DNA of 64,000 bases from G963674685 sp964591275 (lineage in GTDB: Bacteria > Lernaellota > Lernaellaia > JACKCT01), in assembly GCA_964591275.1 (NCBI GenBank), contig CAZQAE010000021.1:1-64000 (forward strand), in the 5' to 3' direction. The position numbers and the translations under genes are program-made. Shown here piece after piece: positions 36,806 to 45,353 of the stretch. The notes under the pieces are model-generated. The model searched no databases. It saw only the letters and a program-made list of their open reading frames with translations, and was not told the DNA's origin. Numbering within the stretch: position 1 is the first letter of the stretch; every line of letters starts with the position of its first letter.

Positions 36806-38365
36806 ATGAAATTAATCCGTCTTAAAAAACCCCTCTTGGTCGTTCTCTTTTTTTTATTGGCGTCACTGACGGTTTTTGCCTGCGGCGGTTCCGATGACGA
36901 CGATGACGATTCGGCGGCAGACAATGACCCGGCGAACATGACGGCGTCGTTCAATGAAGTCGATTGTTACGGCCGCGACTGGGTCGAGTTGATCACGAGT
37001 CAAGAAACGACGGTCGATCTCGGCGGTTGGATACTGACTGACAATCCGGAAAACGAGGAACACACCTACGTCATCCCCGAAGGCACTACACTCGGCCCAA
37101 CAGAGTATCTGGTCGTGAAAAATGAAAAGGACGAGGAAGACGGATTCCCCTTCGGGATTAAATGCGGTGAAGACACAATTTATTTACTGAATAAAAACAA
37201 TGAAGTCGTCGACCAGATTGAAGTGATGGACACCCCGAATGGTAGCACAGTTGGGCTTTTGCCGGACCGCACCGGCGATTGGCAGGAAACCCTCCCAACG
37301 CAGGGCGAATTCAACCAATTGCCTTACACGCTGACTGAATCTCTTTTCGATCCGTTCACGGTGCATGAAATCGATATCGAACTCGATGCGGAAGCGGAAA
37401 GTTCATTGTCAACGACTCCCTTCGAATATGCAAAAGGCGAATTCTCGATTTCGGGCGACGAATTGAATTTCGGCCCGATCAACGTAGGTCTGCGTTTGAA
37501 GAGCGGCCTTTCGTTTAAGCCGATGGGCGATAAAGCTGCTTTCAAAATTCGTTTCGGTAAATTTGTGGAAGGCCAGCGGCTATTCGGTCTGAAAAATTTG
37601 GCCTTAAACAACATGATTCAGGACCCCAGCATGGTTCGTGAAACATTGGCTTATCGTATTTTCCGCGATGCCGGAGTTCCCGCCTCACGAACCGGATACG
37701 CCTGGATTCGAGTCAACGGCGAGGATTACGGACTCTATGTGATTATTGAGAAATACGATGACATTTTCCTCGACGACTATTTCGACGATACCGGGCATCT
37801 CTATGAAGGCAGTGCCGATCTTTACGCCGGCCAGGAAATCAATTTTGAAGTCGATGAAGGCGACGAAACCGACATCTCCGATTTGACGAATCTGATCGAC
37901 ATTATCAACAAGTCGGAGAATAGCACTTGGTATAATCAAGTCGACGCGGTATCGGACCTCGACGAAATGAGCAATGTTTGGGCGATTGAAAATTATATCG
38001 GCCACCAAGATGGATACGCCATGGCCGCCAACAATTATTTTCTTCACAGCAATGATTCCGGTTACTTCTCGATGATGCCCTGGGGCACAGACGAATGCTT
38101 CGGTGAAATCAATGATATTCCGAAAGGGGCAAGCGTAGCCTTCTACAAATGCTTGGAAAATACTTCGTGTGAAAACGCGTTCAATAAGCATCTTGCCGAA
38201 GTTGCCGAGGTAGTGGACAACCTTGAATCGGATAGTTTTATCGATGCGGTTTTGTCGGCCATCGAAGATGAAATCGAGGAGGACCCCAAAAATCTCTACA
38301 GTATGGATGAACACGAAAGCGCCGTGTTGGCCGTGAAAAACTTCATAATCGAGCGAAGCGAATAG
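36806..38365 (+). CDS. CotH-kinase lipoprotein with lamin-tail domain
   Basis: A 519-residue lipoprotein. The signal peptide ends in VFAC and is followed by GGSDDDDDD. A lamin-tail/LTD domain (about 45-165: FNEVDCYGRDWVELITS, LGGWILTDNPENEEHTYVIPEG) comes next, then a CotH domain (about 185-515: FEIEL-like entry, LKSGLSFKPMGDKAAFKIRF, RLFGLKNLALNNMIQDPSMVRE, YGLYVIIEKYDD, MMPWGTDECF). The LTD domain probably binds a surface ligand while CotH phosphorylates. It is the last gene of the six-gene group; the start follows GGAGA. Confidence 0.88.
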   Translation: MKLIRLKKPLLVVLFFLLASLTVFACGGSDDDDDDSAADNDPANMTASFNEVDCYGRDWVELITSQETTVDLGGWILTDNPENEEHTYVIPEGTTLGPTEYLVVKNEKDEEDGFPFGIKCGEDTIYLLNKNNEVVDQIEVMDTPNGSTVGLLPDRTGDWQETLPTQGEFNQLPYTLTESLFDPFTVHEIDIELDAEAESSLSTTPFEYAKGEFSISGDELNFGPINVGLRLKSGLSFKPMGDKAAFKIRFGKFVEGQRLFGLKNLALNNMIQDPSMVRETLAYRIFRDAGVPASRTGYAWIRVNGEDYGLYVIIEKYDDIFLDDYFDDTGHLYEGSADLYAGQEINFEVDEGDETDISDLTNLIDIINKSENSTWYNQVDAVSDLDEMSNVWAIENYIGHQDGYAMAANNYFLHSNDSGYFSMMPWGTDECFGEINDIPKGASVAFYKCLENTSCENAFNKHLAEVAEVVDNLESDSFIDAVLSAIEDEIEEDPKNLYSMDEHESAVLAVKNFIIERSE

Positions 38366-38559
38366 TCATCGTTTTGCGTTGTAGGGAAACGGCACATACT
38401 GTTCCCCATACCGTCCTGTGAACGCCGATCGAAAAGTGAAGCGTTTTCCGGCGCGTTAATTTGTTAAGCACCCTGATACATTTCCCGAAGCGGGTCCTTG
38501 CCAGTTCAATATACTCTGATACAATTCGCTGAATTTTGTGTCATCTTCAGGTGGGAAAA

Positions 38560-39789
38560 ATGACCAGCCGATGCCTTTTATTCTCTGCGTTTATTCTCTT
38601 GATGTTTGTCGCCGGGTGCGCGGAATCGGACGAAAATGACACGATCTGCGAATCCTGCGAAGAAAACGGCGATGACGACGATACACTAGACGACGACAGC
38701 GAAGGTGGATGCATCGAGGGGGAAGCGCAGTGCGGGCCGAGAGACGAGCCCAGGCTCTGCGCCGAAGGCCAATGGGCTTCACTGGGATCCTGCGCTTCCA
38801 TGCAGTACTGCAACTTCGGCGACTGCATCGATACCCATCTGGTCATGCCGCGCGATGAGTCTCCTCACCGGGACCTATCGGAGTGGTGGTACTGGACCGG
38901 GCATATGACCGACGACCAGGACAACCTCTATGGATTTGAACTAACCTTCTTCTACGCCGGTTCCATTGTCCTGGTTCCCGCATGGATGATTCACGTGGCG
39001 ATCATCGACGAAAGCGCCAATCACCATACACACAATGTCCTTTTTGATTTTCTCTGGCCCGAAAGGTACCCGGCGCCCTTTCACCTGCAAAGCCAGTCTC
39101 TTTCCGCCCAGCGGCTCGAACCGCTCTTGTATAGCTTAAGCGGCGCGGCAGGCGATTACGCCTTCTCTTTGCTTCTTGTGGACATTAAGGGCGTCGTGCA
39201 TCACGGTGGAAACGGCACCATCCGCATGACCACCGAGACTACCGACTCCTTTTATTACTCCCGCCCACGCATGTCCCTTAGCGGCACGCTGACAAAAAAC
39301 GGAACACCCCTTGTCGTCACCGGCGAAGCCTGGATGGATCACCAGTGGGGTAACTGGATGCCCCTGGGCATGGTGGGATGGGACTGGTTCTCCCTACGCC
39401 TGGATGACGGAACGGAAGTTATGTACTTCATTTTCCGCGGTGATCGGCAGGATCAGTCCGTCATCGACAATGCCCTGGGCAGCTACGTGGATGAAAACAG
39501 CGACCTGGTCATTCTTTCCCAGGACGAAGTGACGGTCACGCCCCTTGACTGGTGGGAAAGCGAAAAAACCGGCGGCAATTACCCGCAGAACTGGCGCATG
39601 GAGATACCGGGGCTCGATATGGATGTTACTCTGACGACGAGTATTCCCGATCAGGAGATGCCCAATCCGATCTGGAACTATTGGGAAGGGCTTGTTCATA
39701 TCGATGGAAGCAAACAGGGACAGCCGGTCGGCGGCATCGGTTTTGTTGAACTTTCAGGTTATTCCGGGCGCACTTTTTTATGGGAATAA
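38560..39789 (+). CDS. CrtC/AttH-like lipocalin-fold lipoprotein
   Basis: A 409-residue lipoprotein. The signal peptide ends in VAGC, followed by an acidic, Cys-containing linker (ESCEENGDDDD, CGPRDEPRLCAEGQW), then two lipocalin-like barrels of the carotenoid 1,2-hydratase/AttH superfamily (SEWWYWTGHMTD, YGFELTFFYA, GEAWMDHQWGNW, GFVELSGYSGR). CrtC hydrates carotenoids; other members are of unknown role. ATG 38560 is chosen because AGGTGGG precedes it and it opens the signal peptide. Lipid or isoprenoid binding at the outer membrane is a reasonable guess. Confidence 0.82.
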   Translation: MTSRCLLFSAFILLMFVAGCAESDENDTICESCEENGDDDDTLDDDSEGGCIEGEAQCGPRDEPRLCAEGQWASLGSCASMQYCNFGDCIDTHLVMPRDESPHRDLSEWWYWTGHMTDDQDNLYGFELTFFYAGSIVLVPAWMIHVAIIDESANHHTHNVLFDFLWPERYPAPFHLQSQSLSAQRLEPLLYSLSGAAGDYAFSLLLVDIKGVVHHGGNGTIRMTTETTDSFYYSRPRMSLSGTLTKNGTPLVVTGEAWMDHQWGNWMPLGMVGWDWFSLRLDDGTEVMYFIFRGDRQDQSVIDNALGSYVDENSDLVILSQDEVTVTPLDWWESEKTGGNYPQNWRMEIPGLDMDVTLTTSIPDQEMPNPIWNYWEGLVHIDGSKQGQPVGGIGFVELSGYSGRTFLWE

Positions 39790-39865
39790 CCCTGAACTTT
39801 ATCTTTTGACCATGACGCCTCTTCTTGATAACATGGAACTCAACAGTTGCGCAGAAAGTGAGTCG

Positions 39866-41011
39866 ATGACAAAGCTCCATTACACATTGCCATTCGTGTT
39901 TGTCCTGATTGTATTACTCACTTTATTTGTTTCCTGCGGCGATGACGACGACGATGATAATGATGACAGCGGTGTTGATGACGCGGATGACGACAATACT
40001 GCCGATGACGATGATGATGATACAGGTGATGACGATGACGACGATCAGTGGCCGGGCGGCGATCCGAATCGCTACCATTGGGACGGCCAAACAAATCCCT
40101 TTTACGAGGGCTGGTTTTTTCGGATAGCGCTGCCCGACGGGCGATCATTCGGATTTATCTATTGCGTGCAGAATCCCGGCGCGACGACCATCGAGTCAAG
40201 TGGGGCATATCTGGTGGTGGCTCGCAGTGGCGGCGAACTTCTTCAGGAAACTTTTGAGGCAAACGCCTTTTTAGGCAATCCGGAAAGCTTTGCCGTACAA
40301 ATCGCCGGGCATAGCGCCACGGAGGGGCATCTCGACGGCGAGGTCCATGAAAACGGCCATGATGTGACGTGGGATATCGATTACGAAATCATCGAGCCGT
40401 GGACCGACACTATGGGGGACTTTACGAACCGCCCCGGCTTGCCGGTCAACTGGTACGTGGGCGCGCTGCGGGGTAAAGGAAGCGGTGCCATCGAATGGGA
40501 CGGCGAAGTGATCAGTTTCACGGACGCCGCCGTATTTCAGGACCATAACTGGGGCGATTTTTTTCCTTCAGGATATATCTGGATGCAAAGCCAGGAATTT
40601 CCCGATGCAGACGACGCTTTGGCCGTAGCCGGCGGCGCAGTCGGTTTGGTGGAAGCGGGGATGTTCGTCTGGCGTCGCGGCGATGAGCTGGTGGAAATCC
40701 GCAGCCAGGATTTCAACGCACAGTTTGATTTTTCTTCAAATTTTGAAAACGGCGAGGTCGCGGTCGATATTCGTAGCGAAGGCAGGCGCTATGTGGTGAC
40801 AGGCTTTTTCAACGACGATATTCCTTCGATTTTGCCCGCGCCCATGCCCGAAGGATATCTGCCCTACACGCGCATGGCCCTGGCCGGGCGAATTCGCGTG
40901 CAGGCTTTCGTTGAAGATGGCGGCGGCTGGGAGCTTGTCGAAGAAATTTTAGCGGATAACGCAGGCGTGGAAATGGGCGGCGCGTACGGCCCGCCCATCG
41001 ACGAGGAGTAA
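39866..41011 (+). CDS. Tocopherol-cyclase-like Asp-rich lipoprotein
   Basis: A 381-residue lipoprotein: signal peptide ending VSC, an Asp-rich linker of about 40 residues, then a barrel domain (about 65-375) similar to plant/cyanobacterial tocopherol cyclase (RYHWDGQTNPFYEGWFFRIALPDGRSFGFIYCV split at GWFF; FQDHNWGDFFPSGYIWMQ). This fold is related to the CrtC-like protein encoded just upstream. Cyclase activity is not implied, because many relatives are uncharacterised. The start at 39866 opens the signal peptide. The two lipocalin-like genes are separated by 76 bases and may be co-expressed. Confidence 0.8.
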   Translation: MTKLHYTLPFVFVLIVLLTLFVSCGDDDDDDNDDSGVDDADDDNTADDDDDDTGDDDDDDQWPGGDPNRYHWDGQTNPFYEGWFFRIALPDGRSFGFIYCVQNPGATTIESSGAYLVVARSGGELLQETFEANAFLGNPESFAVQIAGHSATEGHLDGEVHENGHDVTWDIDYEIIEPWTDTMGDFTNRPGLPVNWYVGALRGKGSGAIEWDGEVISFTDAAVFQDHNWGDFFPSGYIWMQSQEFPDADDALAVAGGAVGLVEAGMFVWRRGDELVEIRSQDFNAQFDFSSNFENGEVAVDIRSEGRRYVVTGFFNDDIPSILPAPMPEGYLPYTRMALAGRIRVQAFVEDGGGWELVEEILADNAGVEMGGAYGPPIDEE

Positions 41012-41086
41012 ATTTTAATAAACAAGCACCTTGTCTGAAGACAGCGTCCAGTCCGCCAATTCCGCCATGGTGCTGCGCTGGGCGCC

Positions 41087-41368
41087 CTAAACAATGAGCT
41101 GGTCATTGACGCCGCGAGCATCCATGCACACGCCGCAAAGGCGAATGTCCGCTCCGGCTTCCACGAGCTGGGAAAGCATCTCGTCCATGCAATATTTGAG
41201 ATGAGGTGGATTTTGGTCTTTCAAGGCAGCATAGACGGCTTCGGATTGTAAGAAGATTCGGACTTCCACCTCATCGTGCTTGGGCAGTTGCAGGGCGAGG
41301 CGAAGGGCATCATAAACCCGTTCGCCATCATAAGGGGCGGTGTTGAGGATAAATAGTGTGGACTGCAT
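41087..41368 (-). CDS. DsrE/DsrF-like sulfur-relay family protein, closed early by an amber codon
   Basis: A 93-residue product as read, with start STLFILNTAPYDGERVYDALRLA and the conserved Cys motif LCGVCMDARG. The frame closes at TAG (41087-41089). Immediately after it the same frame continues GAQRSTMAELADWTL and SSDKVLVY to a TAA at 41015-41017, exactly the C-terminal sequence expected of DsrE proteins of about 115 residues. So the gene is probably a recent nonsense mutant, a readthrough case or a base error. Related proteins carry persulfide on the Cys in sulfur-relay reactions. It is convergent with the lipoprotein gene on its left. Confidence 0.7.
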   Translation of the reverse strand: MQSTLFILNTAPYDGERVYDALRLALQLPKHDEVEVRIFLQSEAVYAALKDQNPPHLKYCMDEMLSQLVEAGADIRLCGVCMDARGVNDQLIV

Positions 41369-41518
41369 GAATTTTCCCTGTCTTTAAAAAAGGGTGAACA
41401 AAACATTCGGTTACCCAAGGGAGATCACGTAAAACCCAAATCAGTTGACACTGCAACTGTTTGGTCCACATTTTTTGTTAAAGTGAGGTTTCTGGAGCTA
41501 AGTCAAAAACAAGTTCGC

Positions 41519-42562
41519 TTAGGGTTTCAGTATGACTTTCCCGCAGGAGCCTGAGCGCATCAACTCGAAAGCTTCGGCGAATTGCTCCAGCGCAAAGGTG
41601 TGCGTGACGACGGGACTGACATCAAGTCGACCCGAGTCCAGCAGTTCTCTGACGGTGTACCAGGTCTGCCAAATTTTGCGCCCTGAGATTCCGACGACTT
41701 TTGCGCCTTTGAAGATAATGCTGTCGGCCAGATCAAGAGTGACTTCATTGGAAGGCAAACCAAACATGGTAAAGCGACCGCCGTTGCGCAGTGCGAGGAA
41801 TCCATCGCGGATCGCTTTTTCGTTTCCGCTCATGTCGATGACCACATCCACGAGCGGACCGCCGAGAATCTCCATGGCGCGCTCGGCGACGCTTTCGTTC
41901 AAAGGATCAATGAGAAAATCTGCGCCCATGGCCTTCGCTTTTTCCCGTCGACCTGCATTTGGCTCCGAGACGATCACCCTGGCGGCGCCGCACACTTTGG
42001 CGACGGCGACGGCCATTTCCCCCACCGGTCCGACGCCCAGAATCAGGACGTTTTTTCCGACCAGTTCACTTCCTTCGGTCACGGCGAACACGGCGTTGCC
42101 CAAAGGTTCCTGGATGCAGGCGATTTCATCGGGAAGTTCCGGGCTGTTGGGCCAGGCGTTTTTTGCGGGGATAGCCACGTAATCGGCAAAACATCCCTGA
42201 AAGTCCACGCCGAGAATTTGGCAGTTCTGACAATGGTGACCCTCGCCGATGCGGCACGAATAGCAGGTGTCGCAAATCACGTGCGTCTCGGCGCTGACGA
42301 TTTCGCCGACGGCGACCTCTTTGACATCTTCGCCTGCTTCGACAACGTCGCCCGTAAATTCGTGACCGAAAATCATCGGCGTTTTGATGCGTCCCGCAGC
42401 CCAGGGATCCCAATTGTAAATGTGCAGATCGGTGCCGCAGATGGACGTAGCGCGGACTTTCACCAAAATCTCGCGGGGGCCTATAGTCGGTATTTCCGCC
42501 TCGATCAGCTGCGCTCCGGGCGCGGGCTTGAGTTTGGCAATCGCTTTCATTTTCTCGGCCAT
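41519..42562 (-). CDS. tdh: L-threonine 3-dehydrogenase
   Basis: A 347-residue zinc-dependent medium-chain dehydrogenase. It oxidises threonine to 2-amino-3-oxobutyrate with NAD+. It tracks Escherichia coli Tdh closely: ICGTDLHIYNWD (catalytic Cys), FGHEFTGDVV (His/Glu ligands), the four structural Cys (CDTCYSCRIGEGHHC), the Rossmann loop GVGPVGEMA, and FKGAKVVGISGRKIWQTWY, with HTFALEQFAEAFELMRSG at the end. The start at 42562 (MAEKMKAIAKL) follows AGGGAG. The usual partner kbl is not adjacent. Confidence 0.88.
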   Translation of the reverse strand: MAEKMKAIAKLKPAPGAQLIEAEIPTIGPREILVKVRATSICGTDLHIYNWDPWAAGRIKTPMIFGHEFTGDVVEAGEDVKEVAVGEIVSAETHVICDTCYSCRIGEGHHCQNCQILGVDFQGCFADYVAIPAKNAWPNSPELPDEIACIQEPLGNAVFAVTEGSELVGKNVLILGVGPVGEMAVAVAKVCGAARVIVSEPNAGRREKAKAMGADFLIDPLNESVAERAMEILGGPLVDVVIDMSGNEKAIRDGFLALRNGGRFTMFGLPSNEVTLDLADSIIFKGAKVVGISGRKIWQTWYTVRELLDSGRLDVSPVVTHTFALEQFAEAFELMRSGSCGKVILKP

Positions 42563-42734
42563 AAAAAAGCTCCCTGACATTACCAGAACCATTTGCACAA
42601 GCATGGAAAACTTGCCCTTATGTCGACACGTTTTCCCCATGCGCCAATGCTCGTCGGGCATTGCAATTTGTGAGCGTACTCCGATTGAATCATTGCTTCA
42701 AGAGATGCTAAATTTTGGGGGAAATACGCCCAGC

Positions 42735-42762
42735 TTGACTTGGCCCACTCTTTGATTAAGAT
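42735..42762 (+). promoter_or_regulatory. Putative sigma70 promoter of the DsbA-like lipoprotein
   Basis: TTGACT at 42735-42740 and TAAGAT at 42757-42762 with a 16-base spacer lie about 62 bases before the chosen GTG start. This argues against in-frame starts further upstream. Confidence 0.45.
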
Positions 42763-42823
42763 AGCGCGTTCTATTGTCGAAGCTCTAGTGACCCAAAAAC
42801 CAAACATGGATGGGAGATACAAA

Positions 42824-43711
42824 GTGAAAAAGCTGCAAATTCTGGGCCTGATACTGCTCGTTGCGTTCGTCGCATCAGCCATTGGCTGCAGTGCATCCGG
42901 CCTGACGCCGGAACAGGCGACGCAAGCGAAAATGCTGGCCGACCTCGGCGTTAAAATGCCGGACCTCGAAAAAATGTCGGCTGAGGAAAAAGAAGTCTAT
43001 AAGCACCTTCTAAATTCCTCAGGAGAAATCACCAAAGATTTCGTGAAATTCCTGGGCGACAACGCAAAGGACGAGAAAAAATTTACGAAAAGCATGGAAG
43101 GTTTTGACAAGCGTCCTTTGAAAACGCTGGCTTTTGCCGCCCGACCTAAAAGGAAAGAGCAGGAAAAAGAAGATCCGAACAAGGTTTACGAAGTCGACAT
43201 GAAATTCGGAGAGGTTCCCACCAAAGGTTCCGAAAACGCGCCCATCCTCATCTACGAATTTTCCGAGTTCCAGTGCCCCTTTTGCAAGCGCGGAGCCAAT
43301 ACGGTTGATGAGCTTGTGAAAGAGTACGGCAAAGACAAGATCCAGGTCCGCTACGTGATGCGTATCCTGCCTTTCCATAAGAAAGCCCCTGCCGCCGCCG
43401 CCGCTGCTTACGCCGCCTGGAAACAAAATAAATTCTGGGAATTCCATGATTACATGTGGGAACATCAGAAGGAAATGGGCGATGAACTCAGCATGACGTG
43501 GGCGAAGGAAAACGGCATGAACATGAACAAGTTCAAAGAGGATATGAAAATCGAAAAATGGCAGGAAGAATTTGACCGACTCGGCAAGATCGCCGATGGC
43601 GTGGGCGTGCGCGGCGTTCCCACCTTCCTGATCAACGGCAAAAAACTGCGCGGCGCCAAACCCGCCGCCGAATTCAAAAAGATCATCGACGAAATCCTCA
43701 AAGGAAAATAA
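42824..43711 (+). CDS. DsbA-like thioredoxin-fold lipoprotein
   Basis: A 295-residue lipoprotein: signal peptide with lipobox SAIGC, a helical charged spacer (about 25-110), and a C-terminal DsbA/thioredoxin_4 domain with the active-site CPFC in FSEFQCPFCKRG near 150 and the cis-Pro region GVRGVPTFLING near 270. It is likely to introduce or isomerise disulfides in periplasmic or surface proteins; the many Cys-containing exported proteins nearby are possible clients. The GTG at 42824 has GGGAG 7 bases upstream; longer starts lie inside the likely promoter. Confidence 0.85.
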   Translation: MKKLQILGLILLVAFVASAIGCSASGLTPEQATQAKMLADLGVKMPDLEKMSAEEKEVYKHLLNSSGEITKDFVKFLGDNAKDEKKFTKSMEGFDKRPLKTLAFAARPKRKEQEKEDPNKVYEVDMKFGEVPTKGSENAPILIYEFSEFQCPFCKRGANTVDELVKEYGKDKIQVRYVMRILPFHKKAPAAAAAAYAAWKQNKFWEFHDYMWEHQKEMGDELSMTWAKENGMNMNKFKEDMKIEKWQEEFDRLGKIADGVGVRGVPTFLINGKKLRGAKPAAEFKKIIDEILKGK

Positions 43712-43744
43712 TAGCGATATCGCCTAATAGTTTCGTTGAACAGG

Positions 43745-43775
43745 AAAGGGACCGGATAACCGGTCCCTTTCTTTT
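43745..43775 (+). terminator. Rho-independent terminator after the DsbA-like gene
   Basis: AAAGGGACCGG at 43745-43755 and CCGGTCCCTTT at 43760-43770 form a perfect 11-bp stem with a 4-base loop, followed by CTTTTG. It could also serve transcripts from the opposite strand. Confidence 0.9.
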
Positions 43776-43871
43776 GTTTAAATGCTCTCCCAATGAAAAG
43801 CATCTGTCTCATGGATGTTATTGCGCTTATCTCCCATGAGCCTTTTCACTGGCCTGGGAATTTCCGCCTCA

Positions 43872-45353
43872 TCAAAAGCCGTAGATTTTGTCCCATATGT
43901 CAAAGATTTCGGGATTACGTCGATCCCAGTCCGCGGCGATGTCCGGCTTGCGTAGCGTGAGCGGATAGTAGAGCGCGGGAAAAAGATTGCCGCGCGTCAG
44001 TTTCCATCTTTGCTCGGCCAGTTCACTCTCGCATTCATCGGTGTGAAAAAACATCCACTCCCGCCGCTCGATATCGCTGAGGCATCCCGTCTGGGCCGAT
44101 TCGCTTTTCGCCTTTGGGAAACGCACGTACCAGCGCTCATCCACCGGGACCCGGGCGAAGCTGGCAGCGAGAATTCCGACTTCCAGGACGCTGATGACCG
44201 CGGCGATAATGGCCCAAGCTTGCAGGCGACGTCGGTTATGTGCGAACCATTCAATTCCCCGCACGGAAAACAGGGCCAGGGGCGGGATCGCCAGAGCGCC
44301 GAAAGTATTCTTCGGCTCTTCCCAGTTTTCCTGAAAGAGAAATAAGCTCAGCCACACGCCCAGCCACAAAAAGAAGAAGAAAAAGACGATTTTGCCCTTG
44401 CGCCACTGCGCGGCGAGTCCGGGGAGTATGAAGGCTGTGAGAAGGACGCCGAAGCAAAGGATAATCGACAGCGGCAGCGTCAGATAGGTGGGGAAAGGAT
44501 AGTGCGGCGTGCGCACCAAGTGGTCGTGAAAGGGCCAGTTGAAAAGGCCGTTTATGGAAAATTGCATTCCCAGAAATTCGTGCGGGAAGGAGGGCCGATG
44601 TCCCGCGAAGTCGCTGAACTGCGAGGCGTGGATGAGCATCTTTCCGAAAGCGAATTTATTCCATGCCAGATAGGGCGCAATGGCGACCAGGGCCCCGCCG
44701 CCAAACAGGACAAGGCCGCGAATCCCTTTCGGCTTGGCTAATATCAAAAGGGCAATGGCCGGAGCGATAACGATGACTTCGTTTTTGATTCCACCCAGCG
44801 CGCCATAGACAAGACCGGCGATAAGAAAGCGTGGATTGTCCATGAGCAAAAGCCCCGCCAGAGCCATGAGAATCGGCAGCGCGATAAAGTTGGCGTTGAG
44901 CCTGCTGATGGCGATGACGAATGGATTCATCGCCGTCATCAGGGCAAAAGCGAGTGCGCCCGCCGGGTTAAAGAGTTTTTGTCCCACGGCGTAGGTCATC
45001 AAAAAAAGCATGGCCCCCAAAAGCGCATACAGGACGCGGAATCCCGCCATGCCGAACATGCTGTAAGCGACGGCAAAGGTTATTCCCGGCCCGATTCGCT
45101 GATCCTTGGAGACGATTCCGTAGCTGCCTGAGTCGATAAGGTCATGGGGCAGGCGATTGCGCAGATTGTATTTGTAGGCTGCGTCGCCGGTTTCGCCAGT
45201 GAACACGCACGGCTGCCCCGCAATGAATGTCGCCGGGGCGGCGATGTAGGTATCCCAGTAGTCGATGCCTGCGCCCTCAAAGTTGAAAAAGAAAAAGGCG
45301 TAAATGCAAAGCGTGAGAATCGGGACAATAATTTTCGTCGTGGCGTTTGTCAT
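43872..45353 (-). CDS. Multi-pass membrane protein, GT-C/PMT-like glycosyltransferase candidate
   Basis: A 493-residue integral membrane protein with about 10-12 helices. A luminal-type loop after the first helix carries acidic residues (FEGAGIDYWDTYIAAP), the position where GT-C enzymes (ArnT/PMT/GT39) keep catalytic acids, and a soluble C-terminal tail follows (about 405-493). I infer a polyprenyl-phosphate-sugar-dependent glycosyltransferase, without proof. ATG 45353 overlaps the carbamoyltransferase stop (ATGA), so the two are co-translated. Confidence 0.7.
   Translation of the reverse strand: MTNATTKIIVPILTLCIYAFFFFNFEGAGIDYWDTYIAAPATFIAGQPCVFTGETGDAAYKYNLRNRLPHDLIDSGSYGIVSKDQRIGPGITFAVAYSMFGMAGFRVLYALLGAMLFLMTYAVGQKLFNPAGALAFALMTAMNPFVIAISRLNANFIALPILMALAGLLLMDNPRFLIAGLVYGALGGIKNEVIVIAPAIALLILAKPKGIRGLVLFGGGALVAIAPYLAWNKFAFGKMLIHASQFSDFAGHRPSFPHEFLGMQFSINGLFNWPFHDHLVRTPHYPFPTYLTLPLSIILCFGVLLTAFILPGLAAQWRKGKIVFFFFFLWLGVWLSLFLFQENWEEPKNTFGALAIPPLALFSVRGIEWFAHNRRRLQAWAIIAAVISVLEVGILAASFARVPVDERWYVRFPKAKSESAQTGCLSDIERREWMFFHTDECESELAEQRWKLTRGNLFPALYYPLTLRKPDIAADWDRRNPEIFDIWDKIYGF

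Noticed and set aside
41087..41089. Amber codon as pyrrolysine or other recoding
   Set aside because: No pyl genes or recoding hairpin were seen in the window. A point mutation or base error is simpler.
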